Positions 10,924-21,003 of a DNA stretch of 64,000 nucleotides are shown here, piece after piece. This DNA is from Polaribacter sargassicola. Lineage in GTDB: Bacteria > Bacteroidota > Bacteroidia > Flavobacteriales > Flavobacteriaceae. The stretch's first letter is position 1. Each line of letters begins with the position of its first letter. A program made the position numbers and the translations under genes. Under the pieces are notes generated by a model that searched no databases, was not told the DNA's origin, and saw nothing but the letters and a program-made list of their open reading frames with translations. Where the stretch lies: contig NZ_JAHDAU010000002.1 of assembly GCF_021991835.1 (NCBI RefSeq), positions 124,001 to 188,000 of the forward strand. Direction: 5' to 3'.

Positions 10924-10975
10924 TTCAGTTGGCAGTATTCAACTCACAATTAAAAATTGTGAGTTGGTTACTGAA
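10924..10975 (-). promoter_or_regulatory. Hairpin in the rpoB-rpoC spacer
   Basis: A perfect 11-bp stem CAACTCACAAT (10940-10950) / ATTGTGAGTTG (10956-10966), loop TAAAA, with outer TTCAGT/ACTGAA arms. No T run follows it on the minus strand, so it is more likely an RNA processing or stability element than a terminator. Confidence 0.6.
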
Positions 10976-10980
10976 AAAAT

Positions 10981-13900
10981 TTATTCTTCTAATCTAACGT
11001 CTAAACCTAAACCTTTAAGTTCATGCATTAATACGTTAAATGACTCTGGTAAACCTGGTTCTGGCATAGTTTCTCCCTTAACAATACTTTCGTATGTTTT
11101 AGCTCTACCCATTACATCATCAGATTTTACAGTTAAGATTTCTCTTAAGATACTTGATGCTCCATATGCTTCAAGTGCCCAAACTTCCATCTCACCAAAA
11201 CGTTGACCTCCAAATTGAGCTTTACCTCCTAATGGTTGTTGTGTTATTAATGAATAAGGACCAATAGAACGTGCGTGCATCTTATCATCAATCATGTGTC
11301 CTAACTTAATCATATAAATAATACCAACAGTTGCTCTTTGATCAAAACGTTTACCTGTTCCTCCATCATATAGGTATGTATGTCCAAATCTTGGTACTCC
11401 AGCAGAATCTGTAATCTTATTGATTTCTTCTAAAGAAGCTCCATCAAAAATTGGAGTTGCATACTTAGTCCCTAATTTTTCTCCTGCCCAACCAAGAACA
11501 GTTTCATAAATCTGACCAATATTCATACGAGAAGGTACCCCTAATGGATTTAATACAATATCAACAGGTGTTCCGTCTTCTAAGAAAGGCATATCTTCTT
11601 GACGAACAATACGTGCAACAATACCTTTATTACCATGACGACCAGCCATTTTATCACCAACTTTTAACTTACGTTTTTTAGCAATATAAATTTTGGCAAG
11701 TTTTAAGATTCCTGCAGGTAATTCATCTCCAACAGAAATTGTAAACTTTTGACGACGTAAAGAACCTTGTAAGTCGTTTACTTTAATTTTATAATTGTGA
11801 ACTAACTCACCAACTAAATCATTTAACTCTTTATCCGTTGTCCAAGAACCTGTTAAGTGAACGTAATCATCAACAGAGTTTAACATCTTAAGAGTATATT
11901 TTTTACCTTTTGGTAAAACTTCTTCACCTAAGTCATTATAAACACCTTGAGAAGTTTTTCCACTAATAAGTGTAAATAATTTTTCTATTAAAGTATCTTT
12001 TAAGCTCTCAAATTTAGAAACAAAAGAAGCTTCTAAAGTAGCTATCGCTTCTTTATCTCTTAATCTCTTATTTTTATCTTTTAAAGCTCTTTTAAATAAC
12101 TTTTTATCTATTACAACACCTCTTAATGATGGAGAAGCTTTTAATGATGCGTCTTTAACATCACCAGCTTTATCACCAAAGATAGCACGTAATAATTTTT
12201 CTTCTGGAGTTGGATCAGACTCCCCTTTAGGTGTAATTTTACCAATTAAGATATCACCAGGATTAACTTCTGCTCCAATTCTAATCATTCCATTTTCATC
12301 TAAATTCTTTGTTGCATCTTCAGAAACATTAGGAATATCATTAGTTAACTCTTCTGTACCTAATTTTGTATCTCTAACATCTAAAGAATATTCATCAACA
12401 TGAATAGATGTAAATATATCTTCACGAACTACTTTTTCAGAAATTACAATTGCATCCTCAAAGTTATACCCTTTCCAAGGCATAAAGGCTACTTTCATAT
12501 TTCTACCTAAAGCTAATTCTCCTTTTTGTGTAGCATATCCTTCACAAAGTACTTGTCCTTCTTCTACTCTATCACCTCTTACAACAATAGGTTTAAGGTT
12601 GATATTTGTACCTTGGTTTGTTTTTCTAAACTTAATTAAGTTGTAAGAAATTTCATCAGAATCAAAACTAACTTGTCTTTCTTCTTCTGTTCTATCGTAC
12701 TTAATTGTAATTTTATTTGCATCAACATAAGTAACTTCACCAGCTCCCTCTGCATTAATTAAAATACGAGAATCTTTTGCTACTCTACGCTCTAAACCTG
12801 TACCAACAATTGGTGATTCTGGTCTTAATAATGGAACTGCTTGACGCATCATGTTAGATCCCATTAATGCTCTGTTGGCATCATCATGTTCTAAGAAAGG
12901 AATTAATGATGCTGAAATAGATGCTATTTGATTAGGAGCAACATCCATATAATCTATCGCATCTGGATTTACCACAGGGAAATCTCCTTCTTCACGAGCA
13001 ATAACTCTATCTAAAACAAAAGTTCTATCTTCTTTTAATTCTAAATTAGATTGAGCGAATTTCATTCCCTCTTCTTCTTCAGCACTTAAATAAATAGGTT
13101 CCTCTTCACTTACAACACCGTTATCTACTTTTCTATAAGGAGTTTCAATAAATCCTAAATTATTCACTTTTGCAAAAACAGAAAGCGAAGAAATTAAACC
13201 AATATTAGGTCCCTCTGGTGTTTCAATAGGACATAAACGTCCGTAGTGTGTATAATGAACATCACGCACCTCAAAACCTGCTCTTTCTCTAGATAAACCA
13301 CCTGGCCCAAGTGCAGATAATCTACGCTTATGAGTTATCTCTGCTAATGGATTTGTTTGATCCATAAACTGAGATAGTTGGTTTGTACCAAAGAATGAGT
13401 TAATTACAGATGATAATGTTTTTGCGTTAATTAAATCGATAGGTGTAAAAACTTCGTTATCTCGCACATTCATACGCTCACGGATAGTTCTTGCCATACG
13501 AGCTAAACCTACACCAAATTGACCCGCTAACTGTTCTCCTACAGTTCTAACACGTCTGTTTGATAAGTGATCAATATCATCTACCTCTGCTTTAGAATTA
13601 ATTAACTCAATTAAATATTTAATAATTGTAATAATATCTAACTTTGTTAATACTTTTTGATCAATAGGTTCATTTAATTGAAGTTTAGTATTCATTCTAA
13701 AACGACCTACTTCACCTAAATTATATCTTTGTTCAGAAAAGAATAACTTATCTATAATACCTCTTGCAGTCTCCTCATCTGGCGGTTCTGCATTACGTAA
13801 TTGTCTATAAATGTGCTCTACCGCTTCTTTTTCTGAATTGGTAGGGTCTTTTTGTAATGTATTATGAATAATCGCATAATCTGCCATATCGTTATCTTCT

Positions 13901-14790
13901 TTATGAAGTAAAACGGTTTTAGCACCTGCGTCAATTATTTCATCAATATGTTCTTTATCTAAAATTGTATCACGGTCAAAAACGATCTCGTTTCTTTCAA
14001 TAGATACAACCTCTCCTGTATCTTCATCCACAAAATCTTCATGCCAAGTTTTTAAAACTCTAGCCGCTAATTTGCGTCCTAATACTTTCTTTAATCCAGC
14101 TTTAGAAACTTTAACTTCTTCTGCAAGGTCAAAAATCTCTAAAATATCTTTATCTCTTTCAAAACCTATGGCTCTGAATAATGTTGTTACTGGTAATTTT
14201 TTCTTTCTATCAATATAAGCATACATTACTTGATTGATATCTGTAGCAAATTCTATCCAAGAACCCTTAAAAGGAATTACTCTTGCAGAATATAACTTTG
14301 TTCCATTAGCATGGAAAGATTGCCCAAAAAACACACCTGGTGATCTATGCAATTGTGAAACTACAACACGCTCTGCTCCGTTTATAACAAAAGTACCAGA
14401 GTTGGTCATATAAGGAATTGTACCAAGATATACATCTTGTACAATCGTTTCAAAATCTTCGTGTTCTGGGTCTGTACAATATAGCTTTAGACGCGCTTTT
14501 AAAGGCACACTATGTGTTAACCCTCTCTCAATACATTCTTGAATTGAATATCTTGGTGGGTCTACAAAGTAGTCTAAAAATTCTAATACAAATTGATTTC
14601 TTGTATCTGTAATTGGAAAGTTGTCCATGAAGGTTTTGTACAAACCTTCTTCTCCTCTTTCTTCTGCTTTTGTTTGAAGTTGGAAAAAATCTTGGAAAGA
14701 TTTTACCTGAATATCCAAGAAATCTGGATATTCTTTAATCATTTGAGAAGTTGCGAAGTTGATTCTTTCAGTAGTGTTTTTCGTTGCCAA
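10981..14790 (-). CDS. rpoB: DNA-directed RNA polymerase subunit beta
   Basis: A 1269-residue full-length beta subunit. The rifampicin-binding region reads [19 protein letters not shown] followed by [15 protein letters not shown]; the residues equivalent to E. coli Asp516, His526 and Ser531 are all the sensitive type, so no rifampicin-resistance substitution is seen there. The C-terminal [10 protein letters not shown] and the clamp-contacting [22 protein letters not shown] motifs are present. It lies between rplL and rpoC in the standard ribosomal-protein/polymerase operon. The 146-base spacer to rplL contains a long hairpin. Confidence 0.99.
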   Translation of the reverse strand: MATKNTTERINFATSQMIKEYPDFLDIQVKSFQDFFQLQTKAEERGEEGLYKTFMDNFPITDTRNQFVLEFLDYFVDPPRYSIQECIERGLTHSVPLKARLKLYCTDPEHEDFETIVQDVYLGTIPYMTNSGTFVINGAERVVVSQLHRSPGVFFGQSFHANGTKLYSARVIPFKGSWIEFATDINQVMYAYIDRKKKLPVTTLFRAIGFERDKDILEIFDLAEEVKVSKAGLKKVLGRKLAARVLKTWHEDFVDEDTGEVVSIERNEIVFDRDTILDKEHIDEIIDAGAKTVLLHKEDNDMADYAIIHNTLQKDPTNSEKEAVEHIYRQLRNAEPPDEETARGIIDKLFFSEQRYNLGEVGRFRMNTKLQLNEPIDQKVLTKLDIITIIKYLIELINSKAEVDDIDHLSNRRVRTVGEQLAGQFGVGLARMARTIRERMNVRDNEVFTPIDLINAKTLSSVINSFFGTNQLSQFMDQTNPLAEITHKRRLSALGPGGLSRERAGFEVRDVHYTHYGRLCPIETPEGPNIGLISSLSVFAKVNNLGFIETPYRKVDNGVVSEEEPIYLSAEEEEGMKFAQSNLELKEDRTFVLDRVIAREEGDFPVVNPDAIDYMDVAPNQIASISASLIPFLEHDDANRALMGSNMMRQAVPLLRPESPIVGTGLERRVAKDSRILINAEGAGEVTYVDANKITIKYDRTEEERQVSFDSDEISYNLIKFRKTNQGTNINLKPIVVRGDRVEEGQVLCEGYATQKGELALGRNMKVAFMPWKGYNFEDAIVISEKVVREDIFTSIHVDEYSLDVRDTKLGTEELTNDIPNVSEDATKNLDENGMIRIGAEVNPGDILIGKITPKGESDPTPEEKLLRAIFGDKAGDVKDASLKASPSLRGVVIDKKLFKRALKDKNKRLRDKEAIATLEASFVSKFESLKDTLIEKLFTLISGKTSQGVYNDLGEEVLPKGKKYTLKMLNSVDDYVHLTGSWTTDKELNDLVGELVHNYKIKVNDLQGSLRRQKFTISVGDELPAGILKLAKIYIAKKRKLKVGDKMAGRHGNKGIVARIVRQEDMPFLEDGTPVDIVLNPLGVPSRMNIGQIYETVLGWAGEKLGTKYATPIFDGASLEEINKITDSAGVPRFGHTYLYDGGTGKRFDQRATVGIIYMIKLGHMIDDKMHARSIGPYSLITQQPLGGKAQFGGQRFGEMEVWALEAYGASSILREILTVKSDDVMGRAKTYESIVKGETMPEPGLPESFNVLMHELKGLGLDVRLEE

Positions 14791-14851
14791 AAGAGAATAT
14801 ATTTTTGATTAAAATCTGAATTAAAATAAAGAACGAATATATACACAAAAT

Positions 14852-14890
14852 GGTTTAGGTCTAGAAAAATAATTTTCTAGTACCTAAACC
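14852..14890 (-). promoter_or_regulatory. Long hairpin in the rplL-rpoB spacer (attenuator or processing site)
   Basis: Arms GGTTTAGGT+CTAGAAAA and TTTTCTAG+T+ACCTAAACC form a stem of about 17 bp with one bulged base and a 4-base loop. On the minus strand it is followed by CATTTTGTG rather than a clean T run. In E. coli the same spacer carries an attenuator and an RNase III site that set the ratio of L7/L12 to polymerase; a similar role here is inferred from position. Confidence 0.6.
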
Positions 14891-14936
14891 TAAATTTGTT
14901 TTCCCGTTATAACTTAGTATATCCGGGATTAGTAGC

Positions 14937-15311
14937 TTACTTAAGCTCTACTTCAGCTCCAGCCTCTTCTAAAGATTTTTTAAGACCTTCAGCCTCATCT
15001 TTAGAGATACCTTCTTTTACTGCTGCAGGAGCGCTATCTACGATACCTTTAGCTTCTTTTAATCCTAAACCAGTTAATTCTTTAACTAATTTTACAACTG
15101 CTAATTTAGAACCTCCAGCTGCTTTTAATATAACGTCAAACTCAGTTTGCTCGTCTGCTGCATCATCTCCTCCTGCTGCAGGACCTGCTACTGCTACTGC
15201 CGCTGCTGCTGGCTCAATACCGTACTCTTCTTTTAAAATAGTAGCTAATTCATTAACCTCTTTTACAGTTAAGTTAACTAATTGCTCTGCGAAATCTTTT
15301 AATTCTGCCAT
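14937..15311 (-). CDS. rplL: Large ribosomal subunit protein bL12 (L7/L12)
   Basis: A 124-residue acidic stalk protein. The N-terminal dimerisation helix ([19 protein letters not shown]), an Ala/Gly-rich flexible hinge ([17 protein letters not shown], about 35-52) and the C-terminal factor-binding domain (EFDVIL...[20 protein letters not shown]) are all recognisable. It recruits translational GTPases such as the EF-Tu encoded nearby. It follows rplJ closely, as expected for the stalk pair. Confidence 0.98.
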   Translation of the reverse strand: MAELKDFAEQLVNLTVKEVNELATILKEEYGIEPAAAAVAVAGPAAGGDDAADEQTEFDVILKAAGGSKLAVVKLVKELTGLGLKEAKGIVDSAPAAVKEGISKDEAEGLKKSLEEAGAEVELK

Positions 15312-15358
15312 TTTAATTGTTTTTTTAATTTTTTATTATAGTTTATTTGTGCGCGAAA

Positions 15359-15877
15359 TTATTTTTCAGATAAAGTTTTAATAATACCTGAAAGTGTTTG
15401 ACCACCTGATTGTAATGCTGAAATAACATTTTTAGCTGGTGATTGTAATAATCCAATGATTTCTCCAATTAACTCTTCTCTAGATTTAATATCTACTAAA
15501 GCATCTAATTGTTCATCTCCGATGTAAACAGATTCTTCTGCAAATGCACCTTTTAAAAGAGGTTTATTTTTAGTTTTCTTTCTGAATTCTTTGATTAATT
15601 TTGCTGGAGCGTTAGCCGCTTCAGAAATCATCATAGAAGTATTACCTTTTAATACTGTTGGTAAGTCTCCAAACTCTTTGTCTGAAGCCTCCATTGCTTT
15701 TGCAAGTAAAGTATTTTTAACAACTGATAACTGTACACCTGCTTTAAAACAAGCTCTACGTAAATTAGAAGTTGTTTGTGCATCTAATCCAGAAATATCT
15801 GCTAAATACACTGTATTTGTATCTGCTAATACTGCTGTTAAATCTTCTATTACTTGTGATTTCTCTTCTCTAGTCAT
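15359..15877 (-). CDS. rplJ: Large ribosomal subunit protein uL10
   Basis: A 172-residue protein that anchors the L7/L12 stalk to 23S rRNA. The N-terminal rRNA-binding part (MTREEKSQVIEDLTAVLADT, then YLADISGLDAQTTSNLRRAC) and a C-terminal helix that binds L12 dimers (LLQSPAKNVISALQSGGQTL) are visible. It lies 47 bases upstream of rplL and 19 downstream of rplA in the minus-strand operon. Confidence 0.98.
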   Translation of the reverse strand: MTREEKSQVIEDLTAVLADTNTVYLADISGLDAQTTSNLRRACFKAGVQLSVVKNTLLAKAMEASDKEFGDLPTVLKGNTSMMISEAANAPAKLIKEFRKKTKNKPLLKGAFAEESVYIGDEQLDALVDIKSREELIGEIIGLLQSPAKNVISALQSGGQTLSGIIKTLSEK

Positions 15878-15896
15878 AATTATAAGTTTTAACGTA

Positions 15897-16586
15897 TTAA
15901 ACAGCTTTTACATCAACAGCAATACTAGGACTCATTGTACTAGACATAAAAACGCTTTTTACATACGTTCCTTTTGCCGTTGTTGGTTTCAATTTAATAA
16001 TAGTTTGTATTAACTCGTTTGCATTTTCTTCAATTTTCTTAGCATCAAAAGATACTTTTCCGATTGCAGCATGAACGATACCTGTTTTATCTACTTTAAA
16101 ATCGATTTTACCAGCTTTTACATCTGCAACAGCTTTTGCAATATCCATTGTTACTGTACCTGTTTTTGGGTTTGGCATTAAACCTCTAGGACCTAAAATT
16201 CTTCCTAAAGGACCTAATTTACCCATAACACTTGGCATAGTAATAATTACATCTACATCTGTCCAACCTCCTTTAATTTTTTGAAGGTACTCATCTAATC
16301 CTACATAATCTGCACCTGCTTCTTTTGCTTCTGCTTCCTTATCTGGAGTTACTAATGCTAAAACTTTTACATCTTTACCTGTTCCGTGTGGTAATGTTAC
16401 AACCCCACGAACCATTTGATTAGCTTTACGAGGATCTACTCCTAAACGTATTGCTATGTCTACTGATGCATCAAACTTTACATTAGTAATGTCTTTGACT
16501 AGCGATGAAGCTGCTGCTAAATCGTAAAATTTAGAACGATCTAATTTTGCATGAGCTTCTTTTTGCTTTTTTGTTAATTTTGCCAT
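15897..16586 (-). CDS. rplA: Large ribosomal subunit protein uL1
   Basis: A 229-residue protein of the L1 stalk, which helps release deacylated tRNA from the E site. Family signatures include [20 protein letters not shown] and MPNPKTGTV around residues 120-145. In many bacteria L1 represses its own L11-L1 operon through the mRNA leader; no clear L1 target mimic could be recognised in the 71-base spacer upstream of rplK. Confidence 0.98.
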   Translation of the reverse strand: MAKLTKKQKEAHAKLDRSKFYDLAAASSLVKDITNVKFDASVDIAIRLGVDPRKANQMVRGVVTLPHGTGKDVKVLALVTPDKEAEAKEAGADYVGLDEYLQKIKGGWTDVDVIITMPSVMGKLGPLGRILGPRGLMPNPKTGTVTMDIAKAVADVKAGKIDFKVDKTGIVHAAIGKVSFDAKKIEENANELIQTIIKLKPTTAKGTYVKSVFMSSTMSPSIAVDVKAV

Positions 16587-16606
16587 TTTACTACTTTTTA
16601 TAAAGT

Positions 16607-17044
16607 TTATGCTGGTGCATCACCTTTTACTGTTAATCCCATAGAACGAGCTGTACCTGCAATCATACGCATTGCTGAAGAAATTTCAAAAGCATTTAAA
16701 TCTGCCATTTTGTCTTCTGCAATAACTTTAATTTGATCCCAAGTAACCGATGCTACTTTCTTTCTGTTTGGTTCTCCTGAACCCTTTTTAATCTTGGCTG
16801 CTTCTAGTAACTGAACTGCTGCAGGAGGAGTTTTTACAACAAAATCAAACGATTTGTCTTTAAAAACAGTTATAACAACAGGTAATACTTTACCTTGTTT
16901 GTCTTGCGTTCTCGCATTAAACTGTTTACAAAACTCCATAATGTTAACACCAGCAGCTCCTAAAGCAGGTCCAACCGGCGGCGATGGATTCGCTGCGCCT
17001 CCCTTTACTTGTAATTTAACTACTTTACTAACTTCTTTTGCCAT
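16607..17044 (-). CDS. rplK: Large ribosomal subunit protein uL11
   Basis: A 145-residue GTPase-centre protein. The N-terminal domain carries [20 protein letters not shown] and the C-terminal rRNA-binding domain has [16 protein letters not shown] and AGTARSMGL. It is also the protein that lets RelA sense uncharged tRNA. It is located directly after nusG and before rplA. Confidence 0.98.
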   Translation of the reverse strand: MAKEVSKVVKLQVKGGAANPSPPVGPALGAAGVNIMEFCKQFNARTQDKQGKVLPVVITVFKDKSFDFVVKTPPAAVQLLEAAKIKKGSGEPNRKKVASVTWDQIKVIAEDKMADLNAFEISSAMRMIAGTARSMGLTVKGDAPA

Positions 17045-17115
17045 TTTAAAAATGTTTAATAATTTGCTTTAATTTGGAAGCTTAAAACAAATTGGTATAT
17101 ATATTTGTGTAACAA

Positions 17116-17664
17116 TTATATCTTTTCTACTTGCATATAACTTAATTCTAATGGTGTTTTTCTTCCGAAAATCTTTACCATTACCTCAAGTTTACGCCTT
17201 TCTTCATTTACTTTTTCAATAATACCATCAAATCCGTTGAATGGACCATCTACTACTTTTACAGTCTCTCCTATATTAAAAGGGATTGCTATATTTTCTT
17301 CTTGAACAGAAAGCTCATCAACCTTACCTAACATTCTGTTTACTTCTGATTTTCTCATAGGAACAGGCTCACCACCTTTAGTCTCCCCTAAAAAACCTAT
17401 AACACCTGTAATACCTTTAATAACGTGAGGCACTTCTCCTGAAAGGTTAGCCTCAACCATTATATAACCTGGAAAGTAAACTCTCTCTCTATTAACTTTT
17501 TTTCCGTTTCTAATTTGAATTACTTTTTCTGTAGGTACTATAACTTGACTTACATAATCTGACAACCCTACTCTAGAAATTTCTGTTTCTATATAAGCTT
17601 TAACTTTATTTTCTTGCCCACCAATGGCTCTTACAACATACCATTTCATCACTGAATCAGCCAT
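17116..17664 (-). CDS. nusG: Transcription termination/antitermination factor NusG
   Basis: A 182-residue protein with the NGN domain at the N-terminus (KWYVVRAIGGQENKVKAYIE; YFPGYIMVEA near residue 62) and a C-terminal KOW domain (FNIGETVKVVDGPFNGFDGI, about 127-146). It links RNA polymerase to the ribosome or Rho. It sits between secE and rplK, the conserved bacterial order. Confidence 0.98.
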   Translation of the reverse strand: MADSVMKWYVVRAIGGQENKVKAYIETEISRVGLSDYVSQVIVPTEKVIQIRNGKKVNRERVYFPGYIMVEANLSGEVPHVIKGITGVIGFLGETKGGEPVPMRKSEVNRMLGKVDELSVQEENIAIPFNIGETVKVVDGPFNGFDGIIEKVNEERRKLEVMVKIFGRKTPLELSYMQVEKI

Positions 17665-17679
17665 AATTTATTTTGCTTT

Positions 17680-17868
17680 TTAAAATAATTTAAAAAAGTT
17701 ATCTAACCCTGTCTGAAAAACATAATCTATACCAGCAACAGCTAATGCAAATAAAATTGTAAAAACAGCTACAGTTACAGTTGATTTTTGAGCTTCTTCT
17801 TTAGAAATCCACGTCATGTGGTTACTTAATTCTTCAAAAGAGTCTTTAATATATTGTATAAAGTTCAT
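17680..17868 (-). CDS. secE: Preprotein translocase subunit SecE
   Basis: A 62-residue single-span form of SecE. The amphipathic helix (YIKDSFEELSNHMTWISKEE) and the C-terminal membrane helix (STVTVAVFTILFALAVAGI) are the family hallmarks. The start is placed at MNFIQYIKDS rather than the Met 21 bases upstream, because SecE of Bacteroidota begins there and the longer reading reaches the 3' end of tRNA-Trp. It is essential for the SecYEG channel. Confidence 0.95.
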   Translation of the reverse strand: MNFIQYIKDSFEELSNHMTWISKEEAQKSTVTVAVFTILFALAVAGIDYVFQTGLDNFFKLF

Positions 17869-17886
17869 ATTACTTATATATTTTTG

Positions 17887-17958
17887 CACGGGCGGAGAGA
17901 TTCGAACTCCCGACAGCTGGTTTTGGAAACCAGTGCTCTACCGCTGAACTACGCCCGT
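17887..17958 (-). tRNA. tRNA-Trp (CCA)
   Basis: A complete cloverleaf on the minus strand: acceptor pair ACGGGCG/CGCCCGT, anticodon stem CTGGT/ACCAG with loop TTCCAAA giving anticodon CCA, and a TTCGAAT T-loop. The terminal CCA is not encoded. It lies between tuf and secE. Confidence 0.96.
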
Positions 17959-17975
17959 TTCTTTTTTCATTGATA

Positions 17976-18005
17976 AAGGCGTTCCGTTAAAAACGAAACA
18001 CCCTT
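17976..18005 (-). terminator. Hairpin downstream of tuf
   Basis: On the minus strand, AAGGGTGTTTCGTT pairs with AACGGAACGCCTT (13 bp, one bulge, G-U pairs). It lies 34 bases after the tuf stop and before tRNA-Trp. The T run after it is weak, so partial termination or RNA processing are both possible. Confidence 0.5.
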
Positions 18006-18039
18006 ATAATTTATAAAATTAACAAACTAATCCTTAAGA

Positions 18040-19227
18040 TTAATCTAATAATTCTGTTACCTGACCTGCTCCTACAGTTCTACCTCCTTCACGGATAGCG
18101 AAACGTAAACCAACATTTAAAGCGATTGGCTGAATTAAGTCTACAGTAATTGTTAAGTTATCTCCAGGCATTACCATTTCAATACCTTCTGGTAAGTTAA
18201 TAGTACCTGTTACATCCGTAGTTCTTACATAGAACTGTGGACGGTAATTATTATGGAATGGAGTGTGACGTCCACCTTCTTCTTTTTTAAGAACATAAAC
18301 CTCTGCTTTAAACTTAGCGTGAGGAGTTACAGAACCTGGCTTACAGATTACCATACCTCTTTTAATATCTTCTTTTGCAATACCTCTTAATAAGATACCT
18401 GCGTTATCTCCTGCCTCACCTCTATCTAAGATTTGACGGAACATTTCAATCCCTGTAATAGTAGAAGACATTTTTTCTGCTCCCATACCAATAATATCTA
18501 CAACATCCCCAGTGTTAGCAATACCAGTTTCAATACGACCTGTAGCTACAGTTCCACGACCAGTAATAGAAAATACATCCTCAACTGGCATTAAGAAATC
18601 TTTATCAACTTCTCTTAATGGCTCCTCAATCCACGCATCACAAGCATCCATTAATTCCATTACAGTATCAACCCATTTTTGCTCACCGTTAAGTGCTCCT
18701 AAAGCTGAACCAGAAACAACAGGACCATTATCTCCATCATAATCATAAAAAGATAATAATTCTCTAACCTCCATATCAACTAACTCTAAAAGCTCTTCAT
18801 CATCAACCATATCAACTTTGTTTAAGAAAACAACGATACGAGGAATACCTACCTGACGACCTAATAAGATATGCTCTCTAGTTTGAGGCATAGGACCATC
18901 TGTAGCAGCAACAACTAAAATTGCACCATCCATTTGAGCAGCACCAGTTACCATGTTCTTCACATAATCCGCGTGACCTGGACAGTCTACGTGAGCATAG
19001 TGACGTTTAGCAGTTTGATACTCTACGTGAGATGTATTAATTGTAATACCTCTTTCTTTTTCTTCTGGAGCGTTATCGATTTGATCAAAATCTTTTGCTT
19101 CCGATAATCCTGCATCAGCTAAAACTTTCGTAATAGCAGCAGTTAAAGTTGTTTTACCGTGATCTACGTGTCCGATAGTACCAATGTTTAAGTGTGGTTT
19201 CGAACGGTCAAAAGTTCCCTTTGCCAT
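18040..19227 (-). CDS. tuf: Elongation factor Tu
   Basis: A 395-residue GTPase that delivers aminoacyl-tRNA to the ribosome. The P-loop GHVDHGKT is at residues 19-26, DCPGHADYV carries the G3 motif, NKVDMVD the G4 motif, and the second and third barrel domains are complete to the C-terminus ([15 protein letters not shown]). It follows four tRNA genes and precedes tRNA-Trp and secE, and is probably cotranscribed with the tRNAs. Confidence 0.99.
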   Translation of the reverse strand: MAKGTFDRSKPHLNIGTIGHVDHGKTTLTAAITKVLADAGLSEAKDFDQIDNAPEEKERGITINTSHVEYQTAKRHYAHVDCPGHADYVKNMVTGAAQMDGAILVVAATDGPMPQTREHILLGRQVGIPRIVVFLNKVDMVDDEELLELVDMEVRELLSFYDYDGDNGPVVSGSALGALNGEQKWVDTVMELMDACDAWIEEPLREVDKDFLMPVEDVFSITGRGTVATGRIETGIANTGDVVDIIGMGAEKMSSTITGIEMFRQILDRGEAGDNAGILLRGIAKEDIKRGMVICKPGSVTPHAKFKAEVYVLKKEEGGRHTPFHNNYRPQFYVRTTDVTGTINLPEGIEMVMPGDNLTITVDLIQPIALNVGLRFAIREGGRTVGAGQVTELLD

Positions 19228-19286
19228 GATTATTAATTTTAATTCTTAGTTTAAATATATTTAGTGTCTAATAACAATTATAAATG

Positions 19287-19359
19287 AGCCAGCGATGAGA
19301 CTTGAACTCACGACCTCATCCCTACCAAGGATGCGCTCTACCAACTGAGCTACACCGGC
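19287..19359 (-). tRNA. tRNA-Thr (GGT)
   Basis: Acceptor pair GCCGGTG/CGCTGGC, anticodon stem CATCC/GGATG with loop TTGGTAG, anticodon GGT. It is the last of four tRNAs before tuf. Confidence 0.96.
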
Positions 19360-19374
19360 TTGTTGGCAATTTAG

Positions 19375-19447
19375 AGCGAAAGACCGGGTTCGAACCGGCG
19401 ACATTCAGCTTGGAAGGCTGACGCTCTACCAACTGAGCTACTTTCGC
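19375..19447 (-). tRNA. tRNA-Gly (TCC)
   Basis: Acceptor pair GCGAAAG/CTTTCGC, anticodon stem TCAGC/GCTGA with loop CTTCCAA, anticodon TCC. Confidence 0.96.
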
Positions 19448-19461
19448 AATATGTAAATTTG

Positions 19462-19543
19462 TGGGGAGAGCAGGATTCGAACCTGCGAAGACATAGTCAA
19501 CGGAGTTACAGTCCGTCCTCGTTGGCCGCTTGAGTATCTCCCC
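19462..19543 (-). tRNA. tRNA-Tyr (GTA)
   Basis: An 82-base class II tRNA with a long variable arm, acceptor pair GGGGAGA/TCTCCCC, anticodon stem ACGGA/TCCGT with loop CTGTAAC, anticodon GTA. Confidence 0.96.
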
Positions 19544-19580
19544 GATAAATTTACTATTTTAATGAACTTTTTTATTCTTG

Positions 19581-19654
19581 AGCCGATGGAGGGACTCGAA
19601 CCCACGACCTGCTGATTACAAATCAGCTGCTCTAGCCAGCTGAGCTACATCGGC
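19581..19654 (-). tRNA. tRNA-Thr (TGT)
   Basis: Acceptor pair GCCGATG/CATCGGC, anticodon stem GCTGA/TCAGC with loop TTTGTAA, anticodon TGT. It is the first gene of the tRNA-tuf unit. Confidence 0.96.
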
Positions 19655-19693
19655 TTTTGTTTAAAAAAACAACCCGCTATTTCTAACGGATTG

Positions 19694-19722
19694 CAAATGT
19701 ATAAAGTTTTTTCAATTATCAA
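19694..19722 (-). promoter_or_regulatory. Promoter of the tRNA-Thr/Tyr/Gly/Thr-tuf operon
   Basis: Minus strand: TTG (19720-19722), 18 bases, then TACATTTG (19694-19701), a very good match to the Bacteroidota -33 TTG / -7 TAnnTTTG promoter. It is about 40 bases upstream of the first tRNA. Confidence 0.8.
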
Positions 19723-19759
19723 AAACTTTTTTAATATTTTTTTTATTTTTTTTTCATTT

Positions 19760-20068
19760 TTATGAAATCAAAGAATCTCTAAGCTTTTCTTTAGACCTTT
19801 TAAGCTGTCTTTTTAAGTTATCAACCGCAGAGTTTACGCCCTCTTCAAAGGTTTTTGTTTCTCTTTTGACAATTAATTCGCTTCCAGGGATATTTATCTT
19901 AACTTCTGTAATTTTATTTTCTTTATCACTCGTTTTTTGAACTTTTAAAAAAACTTCTGCATCTACAATCTTATCATGAAACTTTGTTAATGTTTCAACT
20001 TTCTCCTCTGTAAACTTAATTAACTCTTTATCTGCATTAAAATTAACTGATTGAACGTATACTTTCAT
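19760..20068 (-). CDS. hpf: Ribosome hibernation-promoting factor, short HPF/RaiA type
   Basis: A 102-residue protein of the sigma-54 modulation/S30AE family (KVYVQSVNFNADKELIKFTE at the start; DAEVFLKVQKTSDKENKITE; FEEGVNSAVDNLKRQLKRSK near the end). It binds the decoding centre of idle ribosomes. It lacks the C-terminal dimerisation domain of long HPF. It overlaps the xerC stop by 4 bases, so it is translationally coupled to the recombinase gene. Confidence 0.93.
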   Translation of the reverse strand: MKVYVQSVNFNADKELIKFTEEKVETLTKFHDKIVDAEVFLKVQKTSDKENKITEVKINIPGSELIVKRETKTFEEGVNSAVDNLKRQLKRSKEKLRDSLIS

Positions 20069-20958
20069 ATGTTATTCTTTTTACTGCTCCTAGGGTGAGC
20101 TTTGTTATACACTTTTTTTATCGCATCAAGACTATTATTTGTATAGACTTGAGTTGAAGCTAAAGAAGAATGCCCTAACAACTCTTTAACTGAATTTAAG
20201 CTTGCCCCTTCATTTAGCAAATGAGTTGCAAAAGAATGTCTTAAAATATGTGGACTTTTCTTTTCTTTTGAAGAGACTTTACTAAAGTAAGAATTTATAA
20301 CTCTGTAAACAAGAGTTTCATATATTTTATTTCCTTTTTCTGTTACAAAAAGGTTGTCTGAATCTTTTTTAATATCTTTTTTTAGACGTAAATAATGTAT
20401 TAAAGTTTCTGTTACAGAATTAAGTAACGGCACAAACCGCTCTTTATTTCTTTTTCCTAAGACTTTAATTTTTTTTTCAGAAACATCTACATCAATCTCT
20501 CTTATATTTATTAACTCTATTCTTCTAATTCCTGTTGAATAAAATAACTCTACAATCAATTTATTACGAACTGACACAAAATCATCTTTTAAGCCAATTT
20601 CTTCGATAACCTTATCTACTTCTTTTGATGTAAAAGGAACCTGAATCTTTTTTTCTGTTTTTAACGCTCTATGCTTTGCTAACGGACTTACTTTAATTTG
20701 ATGCGTTTTTTGTAAAAATTTATAAAAAGACTTTAAAGAACTTACCTTTCTATTAATCGATCTATTTGATAAGTTTAAATTTACTAAATAAACAATCCAA
20801 CCTCTTATCTGATTGTAGTTTACATCTACTAAACTTTCTTGCTCTAATTCTGTAACTAAATAATCTCTAAATGAGATTAAATCATTTTTATAAGCCGTTA
20901 CAGTATGGACAGAATATTTTTTTTCTAATGATAGATATTCTAAAAAAGATGTAATCAA
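20065..20958 (-). CDS. xerC: Tyrosine site-specific recombinase, XerC type
   Basis: A 297-residue integrase-fold recombinase. The SAM-like N-terminal domain (about 1-85) is followed by the catalytic domain with Arg145 (STGIRRIELI), Lys169, His237-x-x-Arg240 (HILRHSFATHLL), His263 (LLGHSSLAST) and the Tyr272 nucleophile. It resolves chromosome dimers at dif together with a partner. The start is a TTG giving MITSFLEYLS, which matches the usual N-terminus; no ATG fits upstream. It is followed by hpf with a 4-base overlap. Confidence 0.92.
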   Translation of the reverse strand: MITSFLEYLSLEKKYSVHTVTAYKNDLISFRDYLVTELEQESLVDVNYNQIRGWIVYLVNLNLSNRSINRKVSSLKSFYKFLQKTHQIKVSPLAKHRALKTEKKIQVPFTSKEVDKVIEEIGLKDDFVSVRNKLIVELFYSTGIRRIELINIREIDVDVSEKKIKVLGKRNKERFVPLLNSVTETLIHYLRLKKDIKKDSDNLFVTEKGNKIYETLVYRVINSYFSKVSSKEKKSPHILRHSFATHLLNEGASLNSVKELLGHSSLASTQVYTNNSLDAIKKVYNKAHPRSSKKNNI

Positions 20959-21003
20959 AATGTAAAATTTATTTAAGTAAAACTACAAAATAATAGCGAC
21001 AAA

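Noticed and set aside
10883..11206. Plus-strand open frame across the rpoB end and rpoC start
   Set aside because: A shadow of two conserved genes; amino acid composition is not that of a real protein.
14896..15381. Long open frame on the plus strand opposite rplL
   Set aside because: It is antisense to a certain ribosomal gene, its composition mirrors the rplL alanine-rich hinge, and it lacks homology or a promoter.
17045..17115. L1-binding operator upstream of rplK
   Set aside because: No recognisable mimic of the 23S rRNA L1 site in this short AT-rich spacer.
20065..20958. XerC-type recombinase as part of an integrated mobile element
   Set aside because: It is coupled to hpf in the usual core arrangement, with no attachment-site repeats or cargo genes nearby.
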